Assembly (NCBI GenBank): GCA_021203115.1
Contig: JAJQBV010000146.1
Span: forward strand, 1-6,181
Direction of reading: 5' to 3'
DNA length: 6,181 bases
From: Clostridiales bacterium
GTDB lineage: Bacteria > Bacillota > Clostridia > Lachnospirales > Lachnospiraceae
Shown: piece after piece, positions 1 through 5,688 of the stretch
How positions within the stretch are numbered: the first letter of the stretch is position 1
Layout of the letters: every line of letters begins with the position of its first letter
Notes under the pieces: generated by a model
The model's input: only the letters and a program-made list of their open reading frames with translations
Told to the model about the DNA's origin: nothing
Database searches by the model: none
Made by a program: the position numbers and the translations under genes

Positions 1-323
1 TCGTGACCGGCCTCATAAATTGCCTTCACATCATCGGGATAGGAATCCACCCACCCGCCGGTCATGAAAAACGTAGTGCGGACGTTGTGCTCCGCGAGGA
101 TGTCGAGAATTTGCTGCGTGTCTTCGTTGCCCCATGCCGCATCGAAGCTGATCGACACTTTCTTCTCCTCCGTATCCACGCAGTAGATCGGCAGATTTCT
201 CCCGTTTACCGTATTGCTGACGGTAATGAGATCTGTGTTGGACCAGAGAGTCAGGACCAGAGCGAGAACTGCCGCGGCCGCACCGGCGGCTCCCGCGGCA
301 AAACGCATTTTTCTTTTCTGCAT
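1..323 (-). CDS. Polysaccharide deacetylase (NodB domain), PdaB-like, 5' part only
   Basis: This is the first 107 codons of a gene reading leftward off the window. The protein begins with a short basic stretch (MQKRKMR) and an Ala/Leu-rich hydrophobic segment at about residues 8-27, so it is probably anchored in the membrane with its catalytic domain outside. The NodB homology domain starts near residue 53. The segment VSISFDAAWG (56-65) is the first metal/catalytic motif in the form seen in clostridial and bacillar PdaA/PdaB-type proteins, with Asp61 as the expected catalytic base. TTFFMTGGW (83-91) and the final AGH at the edge, the lead-in to the H-x3-H metal motif, also fit. Such enzymes remove acetyl groups from peptidoglycan or related glycans, often in spore or envelope remodelling. 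The ATG at 321-323 is chosen because AGGTG (328-332 on this strand) lies 4 nt upstream. The exact subfamily and substrate cannot be settled from the fragment. Confidence 0.85.
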   Translation of the reverse strand, partial: MQKRKMRFAAGAAGAAAAVLALVLTLWSNTDLITVSNTVNGRNLPIYCVDTEEKKVSISFDAAWGNEDTQQILDILAEHNVRTTFFMTGGWVDSYPDDVKAIYEAGH

Positions 324-414
324 GCTTCACCTGTCGAAAATGCTATTGTTAATATCTATGAAAAGATTTCAGAAGGTATTCTTGCGGCGCTAAAAATGAT
401 CGCACAATTTCCCC

Positions 415-443
415 TTGTATTTCCATGTTCGCGGTTGTATAAT
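415..443 (+). promoter_or_regulatory. Sigma-A-type promoter of the thiamine operon
   Basis: A perfect -10 box TATAAT (438-443) lies 17 nt after a weak -35 box TTGTAT (415-420). The expected transcription start, around 449-451, falls on the first bases of the aptamer's P1 helix, so the transcript would begin essentially at the riboswitch. The position, just upstream of the aptamer and divergent from the deacetylase gene, supports the call. It is predicted from sequence only. Confidence 0.7.
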
Positions 444-449
444 ACCAGT

Positions 450-541
450 ATTCAGGGGAGCCCGTGAGGCGGGCTGAGAGGAGGGAGTTATCCCTCGACC
501 CGTTGACCTGATTTGGATAATGCCAACGTAGGGATGTGAAT
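450..541 (+). promoter_or_regulatory. TPP (THI-box) riboswitch aptamer
   Basis: This RNA element binds thiamine diphosphate and controls the downstream thi genes. The conserved core is present: GGGGAGCC (455-462), GGCTGAGAG (472-480), ACCC (498-501), ACCTGAT (506-512), GGATAATGCCA (515-525) and CGTAGGGA (527-534). P1 pairs ATTCA (450-454) with TGAAT (537-541). P3 pairs AGCCCG (459-464) with CGGGCT (470-475). An optional extra hairpin (P3a type) is formed by GAGGGA (481-486) and TCCCTC (491-496). The TTGG (513-516) and CCAA (523-526) pairing forms the pyrophosphate-side arm. The position, between a promoter and a terminator ahead of thiS, is classic for Gram-positive transcriptional control. 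Confidence 0.97.
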
Positions 542-568
542 GAGAGGATATATTTCTTGGACATTGAT

Positions 569-601
569 GGGAGGCTTCCAGACCGGAGGCCTGCCGTTTT
601 T
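569..601 (+). terminator. Intrinsic terminator, expression platform of the TPP riboswitch
   Basis: The 11-nt arms 569-579 and 585-595 pair with one mismatch (G571 with G593) and one G-T wobble around a 5-nt loop (580-584). A single G and then five T residues (597-601) follow. It lies 28 nt after the aptamer and 36 nt before thiS, so TPP binding most likely causes premature termination. I could not find a convincing antiterminator strand in the aptamer that pairs with the left arm. Confidence 0.75.
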
Positions 602-637
602 CATTTCCATTTCCATCGTGGAGAATCGGAGGACACT

Positions 638-832
638 ATGGTAAAAATTAATGGAGAAGCCTGCGAGGCGGCGGGCCGGGCGCTGCGCGATTATCTCGCC
701 TCGGCCGGTTATGATGAGAAGCGGGTGGCGGTGGAGCGAAACGGCGCCATCGTGCCGAAGGCAGAGTACGCGGACACCGTTTTGGAGGATGGCGACGAGA
801 TTGAGGTTGTCAGCTTTGTGGGAGGTGGCTGA
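638..832 (+). CDS. thiS: ThiS sulfur carrier protein
   Basis: This 64-residue protein has the size and shape of ThiS, a ubiquitin-fold carrier that brings sulfur to the thiazole ring. It ends in VSFVGGG, giving the required C-terminal Gly-Gly that ThiF adenylates and that becomes a thiocarboxylate. The central part, [15 protein letters not shown] (30-44) followed by [10 protein letters not shown], is the typical ThiS core. The ATG at 638 is preceded by GGAGG (628-632) with 5 nt spacing. An upstream in-frame GTG at 536 is rejected because it lies inside the riboswitch and would read through the terminator. The gene is first in the thi operon, and its stop is followed after one base by thiF. 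Confidence 0.96.
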   Translation: MVKINGEACEAAGRALRDYLASAGYDEKRVAVERNGAIVPKAEYADTVLEDGDEIEVVSFVGGG

Positions 833-833
833 A

Positions 834-1466
834 ATGGCAGTTCCGACTCAAAAAGAAATGCGGCGGGCATTGGAGCGCCGTCAGGGCAGAGAACTTGTAA
901 AGAAGTTGTCGGAGAGCACGGTCGCGGTCTGCGGGCTGGGCGGGCTCGGCTCCAACATATCGATCTCGCTGGCGCGGGCAGGGGTCGGCCGGCTGATTCT
1001 CATTGATTTTGACCGGGTGGATGCCACCAATCTTCACCGGCAGCAGTACAAGGCCGATCAGGTCGGCATGTGCAAAACAGACGCGCTGGCCGGGAATCTG
1101 CTGGAGATCGCGCCCTACATCCGGCTTACGCGGTATTCCTGCCGGATCAGCCCGGATAATTTCGAGCGGCTGCTTGCGGACGCGGATGTCATCTGCGAGG
1201 CATTTGACGACCCGGAGGCCAAGGCGATGCTGGTCGAGGGGGTTCTGCAGAAGCTGCCGGAGAAATATCTGGTGGCGGCTTCCGGTATGGCGGGCCTCGG
1301 TCCGGCCAACGACATTCAGACCAGACAGGTCACGGAGCGGTTTTGGCTCTGCGGAGACGGCGTCAGCGATGTGGCCGACGGAAACGGGCTGTTCTCCACG
1401 CGGGTCATGCTCTGCGCCGCGCATCAGGCCCATGCGGTGCTGCAGATTCTTGCGGGAGAAAACTGA
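834..1466 (+). CDS. thiF: ThiF-family ThiS adenylyltransferase, short form (family 2 type)
   Basis: This 210-residue E1-like enzyme should activate the ThiS C-terminus with ATP so that sulfur can be loaded. The nucleotide-binding loop is CGLGGLGSN (33-41). The E1/ThiF signature [16 protein letters not shown] (57-72) carries the ribose-contacting acidic residues and the conserved Arg69-Gln70, with Lys81 in CKTDAL and Asp125 in AFDDPEAK at the usual metal-binding position. It is shorter than E. coli ThiF (about 250 residues) and has no CxxC pair, so the structural zinc site of that form is missing. This fits the short ThiF group common in Clostridia. The ATG at 834 has GGAGG (821-825) 8 nt upstream, inside the end of thiS. 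One base separates the two genes, suggesting coupled translation. The reading frame is open upstream to 651, but that part overlaps thiS and is not coding. Confidence 0.93.
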   Translation: MAVPTQKEMRRALERRQGRELVKKLSESTVAVCGLGGLGSNISISLARAGVGRLILIDFDRVDATNLHRQQYKADQVGMCKTDALAGNLLEIAPYIRLTRYSCRISPDNFERLLADADVICEAFDDPEAKAMLVEGVLQKLPEKYLVAASGMAGLGPANDIQTRQVTERFWLCGDGVSDVADGNGLFSTRVMLCAAHQAHAVLQILAGEN

Positions 1467-1492
1467 TAAAGATTGTAAGGAGGATAAATTTT

Positions 1493-2266
1493 ATGAATAC
1501 AGACGACAAATTAATCATCGGAGGCCGGGAGTTCACCTCCCGCTTCATTTTAGGCTCCGGCAAATATTCTCTGCGCCTGATCGAGGCTGCCGTGCGGGAC
1601 GCGGGCGCCCAGATCATCACGCTGGCGGTGCGCCGTGCCAACACAAAGGATCAGGAGAATATACTGGATTATATTCCGGAGGGCGTGACGCTTCTGCCCA
1701 ACACCTCCGGCGCGCGAAATGCCGATGAGGCGGTGCGGATCGCGCGGCTGGCGAGAGAGCTCGGCTGCGGAGACTTTGTGAAAATCGAGATTATGCGGGA
1801 TTCGAAGTACCTGCTTCCGGATAATCAGGAGACTATCCGGGCGACGGAGATTCTGGCAAAGGAGGGCTTCGTGGTCATGCCGTACATGTATCCCGACCTG
1901 AATGCGGCCCGCGATCTGGTGAACGCGGGGGCGGCGTCGATCATGCCGCTCGGCTCCCCTATCGGCTCCAATAAAGGGCTGGCGACGAAAGAGTTTATCC
2001 AGATCCTGATTGACGAGATCGACCTTCCCATCATCGTGGACGCCGGTATCGGCAGACCGTCCAAGGCTTGTGAGGCGATGGAGATGGGCGCTGCCGCCAT
2101 TATGGCGAACACCGCGCTTGCGACGGCGGGGGATCTCCCGCTGATGGCAAACGCTTTCCGGCAGGCGATTGAGGCGGGACGAAAGGCTTACCTGTCGGGA
2201 CTCGGCAGAGTGCTTGTCCGCGGCGCGTCCGCGTCGGATCCGCTGACGGGATTCCTGCGGGATTAA
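1493..2266 (+). CDS. thiG: ThiG thiazole synthase
   Basis: ThiG is a TIM-barrel enzyme that joins deoxyxylulose 5-phosphate, dehydroglycine and sulfur from ThiS-thiocarboxylate into the thiazole phosphate. The 257-residue product has the usual family length. Visible family blocks are FILGSGKY (18-25), the segment GDFVKIEI (93-100) with Lys97 at the position of the Schiff-base lysine, [20 protein letters not shown] and [11 protein letters not shown], and a phosphate-binding region ending in NTALATA. The ATG at 1493 has AAGGAGG (1477-1483) 9 nt upstream. The frame stays open upstream to 1343, but that part overlaps thiF and is not coding. The gene follows thiF by 26 nt and precedes thiH by 16 nt in the same operon. 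Confidence 0.96.
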   Translation: MNTDDKLIIGGREFTSRFILGSGKYSLRLIEAAVRDAGAQIITLAVRRANTKDQENILDYIPEGVTLLPNTSGARNADEAVRIARLARELGCGDFVKIEIMRDSKYLLPDNQETIRATEILAKEGFVVMPYMYPDLNAARDLVNAGAASIMPLGSPIGSNKGLATKEFIQILIDEIDLPIIVDAGIGRPSKACEAMEMGAAAIMANTALATAGDLPLMANAFRQAIEAGRKAYLSGLGRVLVRGASASDPLTGFLRD

Positions 2267-2282
2267 GAAGGAGATGACAAAA

Positions 2283-3536
2283 GTGGAAAATCAGTTTTTT
2301 ATCGATTCAGAATTTTTATCCGAGACAGCGTTGGAGAAAAAGCATCGCCTTGAGACCGACCCCTCTTCCCGGAAAAACCATATGGAGTACCTTCCGGGGA
2401 TGGAGCAGATCGAGTCGGATGTCTGCGAAAAAGTGATCGGCCAGATGAACAGCTATGAATATTCCGCGTACACTGCGGCGGATGTGCGGCGGGCGCTGGA
2501 CCATGAGACCTGTTCGGTGGAGGATTTCAAGGCGCTTCTCTCCCCGGCGGCGGAGCCGTTTCTGGAGGAGATGGCGCAGCGGGCGCGGGTGGAGACGAGC
2601 AAGCATTTCGGCAACACGGTCTATATGTTCACGCCGCTCTATATCGCGAACTACTGTGAGAATTACTGCGTTTACTGCGGATTTAACTGCTACAATCAGA
2701 TCACGCGGATGAAGCTGGACATGGATCAGATTGACCATGAGATGAAAGTGATCGCGGACAGCGGGATGGAGGAGATCCTGATCCTCACCGGTGAGAGCCG
2801 CGCACAGAGCAGCGTGGAGTATATCGGGGAAGCCTGCCGTCTGGCGCGGAAGTATTTCCGCATGGTGGGTGTGGAGATTTATCCGGTCAACACGGACGAG
2901 TACCGATACCTTCACGAGTGCGGGGTGGACTATGTGACCGTGTTTCAGGAGACCTATGACTCGGATAAATATGAGACCCTTCACCTGCTGGGACACAAGC
3001 GGGTGTGGCCGTATCGTTTCGATTCGCAGGAGCGCGCCCTGAGAGGCGACATGCGCGGCGTCGGTTTTTCCGCGCTTCTGGGACTGGCGGATTTCCGGAA
3101 GGATGCGCTCGCCAGCGCGCTGCATGTGTATTATCTTCAGAGAAAGTATCCGCAGGCGGAGATGTCGCTGTCCTGTCCGAGACTGCGCCCGATCATCAAC
3201 AATGACAAGATCAATCCGCTGGATGTGGGAGAAAAGCAGCTCTGTCAGGTGCTCTGCGCGTACCGGATTTTCATGCCCTTCGTCGGAATCACCGTCTCCT
3301 CCCGGGAGAGCGCGGCGTTCCGGAACGGCATTGTGAAGATTGCCGCGACAAAGGTTTCCGCCGGAGTTTCCACGGGAATCGGCGACCATGAGAGCAAATA
3401 TACCGGGAAGGAGACCGACGGGGAGGCGGGCGACGAGCAGTTCGAGATCAGCGACGGGCGGAGCCTCACGCGGATGTACGCGGAGATGTCCGACGCGGGT
3501 CTGCAGCCGGTGCTGAACGACTATCTATATGTATGA
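2283..3536 (+). CDS. thiH: ThiH tyrosine lyase (2-iminoacetate synthase), radical SAM
   Basis: ThiH uses a [4Fe-4S] cluster and S-adenosylmethionine to cleave tyrosine into dehydroglycine, used by ThiG, and p-cresol. This is the oxygen-sensitive route. The cluster motif CENYCVYCGF supplies Cys125, Cys129 and Cys132 (CX3CX2C). LTGES (168-172), VFQETYDSDKY and SCPRLRP (297-303) are further ThiH hallmarks. Residues from about 86 onward match the E. coli enzyme closely from memory (LLSPAAEPFLEEMAQRA, HFGNTV), while about 40 extra N-terminal residues are present, giving 417 residues against about 377. There is no C-terminal second-cluster domain, which separates it from HydG. The start GTG at 2283 is preferred because AAGGAG (2268-2273) lies 9 nt before it. 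An in-frame ATG at 2274 directly abuts that site and is the alternative (420 residues). Confidence 0.95.
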   Translation: MENQFFIDSEFLSETALEKKHRLETDPSSRKNHMEYLPGMEQIESDVCEKVIGQMNSYEYSAYTAADVRRALDHETCSVEDFKALLSPAAEPFLEEMAQRARVETSKHFGNTVYMFTPLYIANYCENYCVYCGFNCYNQITRMKLDMDQIDHEMKVIADSGMEEILILTGESRAQSSVEYIGEACRLARKYFRMVGVEIYPVNTDEYRYLHECGVDYVTVFQETYDSDKYETLHLLGHKRVWPYRFDSQERALRGDMRGVGFSALLGLADFRKDALASALHVYYLQRKYPQAEMSLSCPRLRPIINNDKINPLDVGEKQLCQVLCAYRIFMPFVGITVSSRESAAFRNGIVKIAATKVSAGVSTGIGDHESKYTGKETDGEAGDEQFEISDGRSLTRMYAEMSDAGLQPVLNDYLYV

Positions 3537-4173
3537 TACAAGGGACAAAAGGTCAGACATCATCTGTGTCACGAACCGGAAGCTGATCCGGGGATACGAT
3601 GCGGAGCGGGATTGGAATCCGCTGTTTCTGCAGAAAATTACTGAAATTGCAGAATGTCACCCCGCCGGAATCATCCTGCGGGAGAAGGATCTCCCGAAGG
3701 CGGAATATGAGGCGCTGGCGGGGCAGGCCATGGAGATCTGTGCGCGTTGCGGCGTCCGGTGTATCCTTCATACGTTTGTGCGTGCGGCGGAAAACCTGCA
3801 TGCGGAGGCATTCCATGCGCCGCTTTCCGTATTGCGGGGCATGTCAGAGACACAGAAAAAACAGTTTGCTGTTCTCAGCGCGTCCTGCCACTCCGTGGAG
3901 GATGCCATGGAGGCGCAGCGGCTTGGCTGCACGTATCTCACGGCGGGGCATATTTTTGCCACGGACTGCAAGAAGGGCTTGCCGGGGCGCGGGCTGGATT
4001 TCCTGCGTGAGGTTTGCACGGCTGTTGACATTCCGGTCTATGCGATCGGTGGGATTACCCCGGAGAATGCGGCGGAGGTCTGCCGCGCGGGGGCGGCGGG
4101 GGTCTGTGTTATGAGCGGACTCATGCAGTGTGAGAATGTGGCGGAGGCGATGAGAGAATTGACGAATCATTGA
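3529..4173 (+). CDS. tenI: TenI-type thiazole tautomerase (ThiE fold, likely not a true ThiE)
   Basis: This 214-residue protein has the thiamine-phosphate-synthase/TenI barrel: ILREKDL (49-55), SASCHSVEDA (117-126) and YAIGGITPEN (171-180). The segment GHIFATDCKKGLPGRG (140-155) closely matches B. subtilis TenI, including the His (141 here, His122 there from memory) that is the catalytic residue of the tautomerase. True ThiE has Pro at this site (GPVF-type). The ThiE substrate motifs IND and HLGQxD are also absent; the equivalent region reads ILHTFVRAAENLHAEAF. The likely role is to aromatise the ThiG product to the carboxylate used for coupling. The ATG at 3529 overlaps the thiH end by 8 nt with no clear ribosome binding site, so it probably depends on coupling to thiH. 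Automated annotation may call it thiE. The fold is certain and the tenI assignment is likely. Confidence 0.82.
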   Translation: MYDTRDKRSDIICVTNRKLIRGYDAERDWNPLFLQKITEIAECHPAGIILREKDLPKAEYEALAGQAMEICARCGVRCILHTFVRAAENLHAEAFHAPLSVLRGMSETQKKQFAVLSASCHSVEDAMEAQRLGCTYLTAGHIFATDCKKGLPGRGLDFLREVCTAVDIPVYAIGGITPENAAEVCRAGAAGVCVMSGLMQCENVAEAMRELTNH

Positions 4174-4187
4174 TGCCATTGTGAAAT
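4159..4187 (+). promoter_or_regulatory. Possible promoter for the Fic gene
   Basis: A good -35 box TTGACG (4159-4164) inside the last codons of tenI is followed after 17 nt by a weaker -10 box TGAAAT (4182-4187). It would start transcription about 35 nt before the Fic gene. No terminator is visible between tenI and the Fic gene (4174-4227), so read-through from the thi operon is also possible. Weak, sequence-only evidence. Confidence 0.3.
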
Positions 4188-4227
4188 TGTACGAATATTA
4201 GAAGCGGCAATAGAGAGGTGAGATAGC

Positions 4228-5052
4228 GTGAATCAGGATCCGTTTAAGGAATATATCAGAGAGTCTGAACCGGAAAAACGGGACAAAGGCTACGCATGGC
4301 ATACAGCAATCGGCCTCCAGGCTGTCGATGGGCTGAAACCATCGGAATATCTGGTGCGCACTGCTGTTCGGAATATTGAGGGCGAAATAACCTTGGACGA
4401 GGCAAACGCGCTTTTACAGTCTTATTATGAGGAAAATCCCGTTCACAATTCAGAAGATCGGACGGAGGAGGCTGACAAGGTTTCCGTGCGGATAGCGGCA
4501 TTGTTATCCGAACGAGCGTTTAGTTTTACGCCAAATGAGTATATTTCTATCCATCGAAAATTGTTTACCGGTATTTATTCTCATGCGGGCCAGATCCGCA
4601 ATTATAATATTACAAAAAAGGAATGGGTGCTGATTGGGGCGAGCGTACTCTATGGCAGCGCTTCAGAATTGCAGGCAACCTTAGATTACGATTTCTTAAG
4701 GGAGAAAAACTTTTCTTATCGAAACCTTTCGATGGATGAAATTATCCGTCATCTTGCAGTGTTTGTATCCGGATTGTGGCAGATACATGCGTTTGGCGAA
4801 GGGAATACAAGAACAACGGCGGTATTCTTTATTAAGTATCTTCGCACGCTTGGTTTTGATGCAACAAACGATATTTTTGCAGAAAACGCATGGTATTTTC
4901 GGAATGCACTGGTCAGAGCAAACTATAATGACTTGAAAAATGGGATTCATGAAACGACGGAATATTTGGAATTGTTTTTGCGGAATCTTTTGCTGGGCGA
5001 GAACCATCTGCTTTATAATCGGACATTGCACATCAGCTATGGTGACCGATAG
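4228..5052 (+). CDS. Fic domain protein with VbhA-like N-terminal segment
   Basis: Fic proteins transfer AMP or another phosphate-containing group from a nucleotide to a Ser, Thr or Tyr of a target protein; many are toxins or stress regulators. The active-site motif is HAFGEGNTRTTA (187-198), with catalytic His187, acidic Glu191 for the metal, and Asn193 and Arg195. The usual second Arg at the last position is Ala198. ITKKEWVLIG (128-137) resembles the target-docking flap. The N-terminus (about 25-67: GLQAVDGLKPS, then IEGEITLDEANALL) resembles the VbhA-type antitoxin segment fused to some Fic proteins, but its inhibitory (S/T)xxxE(G/N) element is degenerate, with LQAVDG in its place. The start is GTG at 4228 with AGGTGA (4216-4221) 6 nt upstream. 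GC is visibly lower than in the thi genes, suggesting separate origin. No signal peptide is seen, so it is probably cytoplasmic. The target is unknown. Confidence 0.9.
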   Translation: MNQDPFKEYIRESEPEKRDKGYAWHTAIGLQAVDGLKPSEYLVRTAVRNIEGEITLDEANALLQSYYEENPVHNSEDRTEEADKVSVRIAALLSERAFSFTPNEYISIHRKLFTGIYSHAGQIRNYNITKKEWVLIGASVLYGSASELQATLDYDFLREKNFSYRNLSMDEIIRHLAVFVSGLWQIHAFGEGNTRTTAVFFIKYLRTLGFDATNDIFAENAWYFRNALVRANYNDLKNGIHETTEYLELFLRNLLLGENHLLYNRTLHISYGDR

Positions 5053-5076
5053 GAGGAAAAGGAAAGTATTGTTTTG

Positions 5077-5113
5077 CGGGTAAGAGGGGAAATCACCTTC
5101 TGCCCGTTTTTTT
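5077..5113 (+). terminator. Rho-independent terminator after the Fic gene
   Basis: The arms 5077-5087 (CGGGTAAGAGG) and 5096-5106 (CCTTCTGCCCG) pair with one mismatch and two wobbles around an 8-nt loop. Seven T residues (5107-5113) follow. It ends the Fic transcript 25 nt after the stop codon and isolates it from the marR promoter. Confidence 0.85.
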
Positions 5114-5125
5114 GCAGAAAAAACG

Positions 5126-5136
5126 GTTAGGTACCT
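5126..5136 (+). repeat. Left operator-like half of a mirrored pair upstream of marR
   Basis: GTTAGGTACCT is the exact reverse complement of the right copy at 5168-5178. It contains the 8-bp palindrome AGGTACCT (5129-5136), whose last T is the first base of the -35 box. A regulator bound here would block RNA polymerase. It is most simply a binding site of the adjacent MarR protein (inference). Confidence 0.65.
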
Positions 5137-5163
5137 TGACGTATGCTTTCGATTTGATATAAT
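5136..5163 (+). promoter_or_regulatory. Promoter of the marR-ABC operon
   Basis: The -35 box TTGACG (5136-5141) and the perfect -10 box TATAAT (5158-5163) are 16 nt apart. The predicted start, near 5170, lies inside the right operator repeat. The marR ATG follows about 40 nt later. Confidence 0.85.
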
Positions 5164-5167
5164 ACGT

Positions 5168-5178
5168 AGGTACCTAAC
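5168..5178 (+). repeat. Right operator-like half of a mirrored pair, over the marR transcription start
   Basis: AGGTACCTAAC is the perfect inverted copy of 5126-5136. With the preceding T it forms a 10-bp palindrome TAGGTACCTA (5167-5176). The centres of the two palindromes are 39 bp apart, with the promoter between them. Small AT-flanked palindromes at this place are typical MarR-family operators. Confidence 0.65.
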
Positions 5179-5208
5179 AAAAAGCAAACTACGGAAAAGG
5201 GGGATGTC

Positions 5209-5688
5209 ATGACAGTGATGAATAGAGAGAGATATCGGAATGAGCGTTATGAGAACGCTGACACGAATGACAGGATTATTATTAACCTGCGCGAGCTGTG
5301 GCACAAGATTCGATTCCGGTTTGAGCGGAAAGGGAGTCAGGATCGGGTTCTGGAAATCCTGAGAGAGAGGGGAGAAATCACACAGCATGAACTGACGGAG
5401 CGGCTTGATATAAAGCCGGGATCCTCCAGCGAACTGGTGGCAAAGCTGGAACGGGCCGGTATGATTCGGCGCAATCCAAACAACAATGACCGCCGGATTA
5501 TGAAACTGTCTTTGACAGAAATCGGAATGGGGCAGGCAGAAAAGTCTGAAGGTTTGAGAGAAAAAAACCAGGAGGATATGCTATCGGTACTGACACAGGA
5601 GGAAAAAGAAATGCTACTGAACCTTTTGGAAAAACTCAATCACAGTTGGAAAATCCAGGGTTATAGTTCGCGGAGGAAAACAGAATGA
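5209..5688 (+). CDS. MarR-family transcriptional regulator
   Basis: This 159-residue winged-helix protein probably represses its own promoter and the exporter gene behind it, releasing DNA when a toxic ligand binds. The DNA-binding domain spans about residues 43-106. The recognition helix region is ITQHELTERL then KPGSSSELVAKLERAG (69-84), and the wing holds the family hallmark DRRIMKLSLTEIG (94-106). Flanking N- and C-terminal helical stretches would form the dimer interface. The ATG at 5209 is chosen because AAGGGGG (5197-5203) lies 5 nt upstream; an ATG at 5218 is a less well-spaced alternative. The stop codon overlaps the next ATG (ATGA, 4 nt), so regulator and transporter are translationally coupled. 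Two mirrored palindromes around the promoter fit autoregulation. The ligand is unknown. Confidence 0.93.
   Translation: MTVMNRERYRNERYENADTNDRIIINLRELWHKIRFRFERKGSQDRVLEILRERGEITQHELTERLDIKPGSSSELVAKLERAGMIRRNPNNNDRRIMKLSLTEIGMGQAEKSEGLREKNQEDMLSVLTQEEKEMLLNLLEKLNHSWKIQGYSSRRKTE

Noticed and set aside
3..467. Plus-strand 154-codon frame over the deacetylase and riboswitch
   Set aside because: It is the shadow of the minus-strand deacetylase, runs through the thi promoter and aptamer, and matches nothing recognisable.
491..574. Antiterminator by pairing of TCCCTC (491-496) with the terminator left arm GGGAGG (569-574)
   Set aside because: The order of bases does not give continuous pairing (CCCUC needs GAGGG or GGGGG), so this cannot compete with the 11-bp terminator stem.
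536..637. N-terminal extension of thiS from the GTG at 536 (98 residues in total)
   Set aside because: The start lies inside the riboswitch P1 helix, the extension spans the terminator, and ThiS is normally about 65 residues. The ATG at 638 has a proper ribosome binding site.
2316..3389. Long minus-strand open frame (357 codons) opposite thiH
   Set aside because: It is the antisense shadow of the GC-rich thiH gene, with His/Arg-rich low-information sequence and no recognisable domain.
2283..3536. HydG (hydrogenase maturase) instead of ThiH
   Set aside because: The radical SAM core is shared, but the C-terminal second-cluster cysteine domain of HydG is missing, the length is about 417 rather than about 470 residues, and the gene sits in a thi operon.
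4174..4213. Terminator between tenI and the Fic gene (TGCC at 4174-4177 with GGCA at 4206-4209)
   Set aside because: The stem is only 4 bp around a loop of nearly 30 nt and there is no T-tract.
4696..5388. Minus-strand 230-codon frame spanning the Fic gene end, the intergenic region and the marR start
   Set aside because: It runs through a clear terminator, promoter and operators on the plus strand and antisense to two recognisable genes, with no domain or ribosome binding site.
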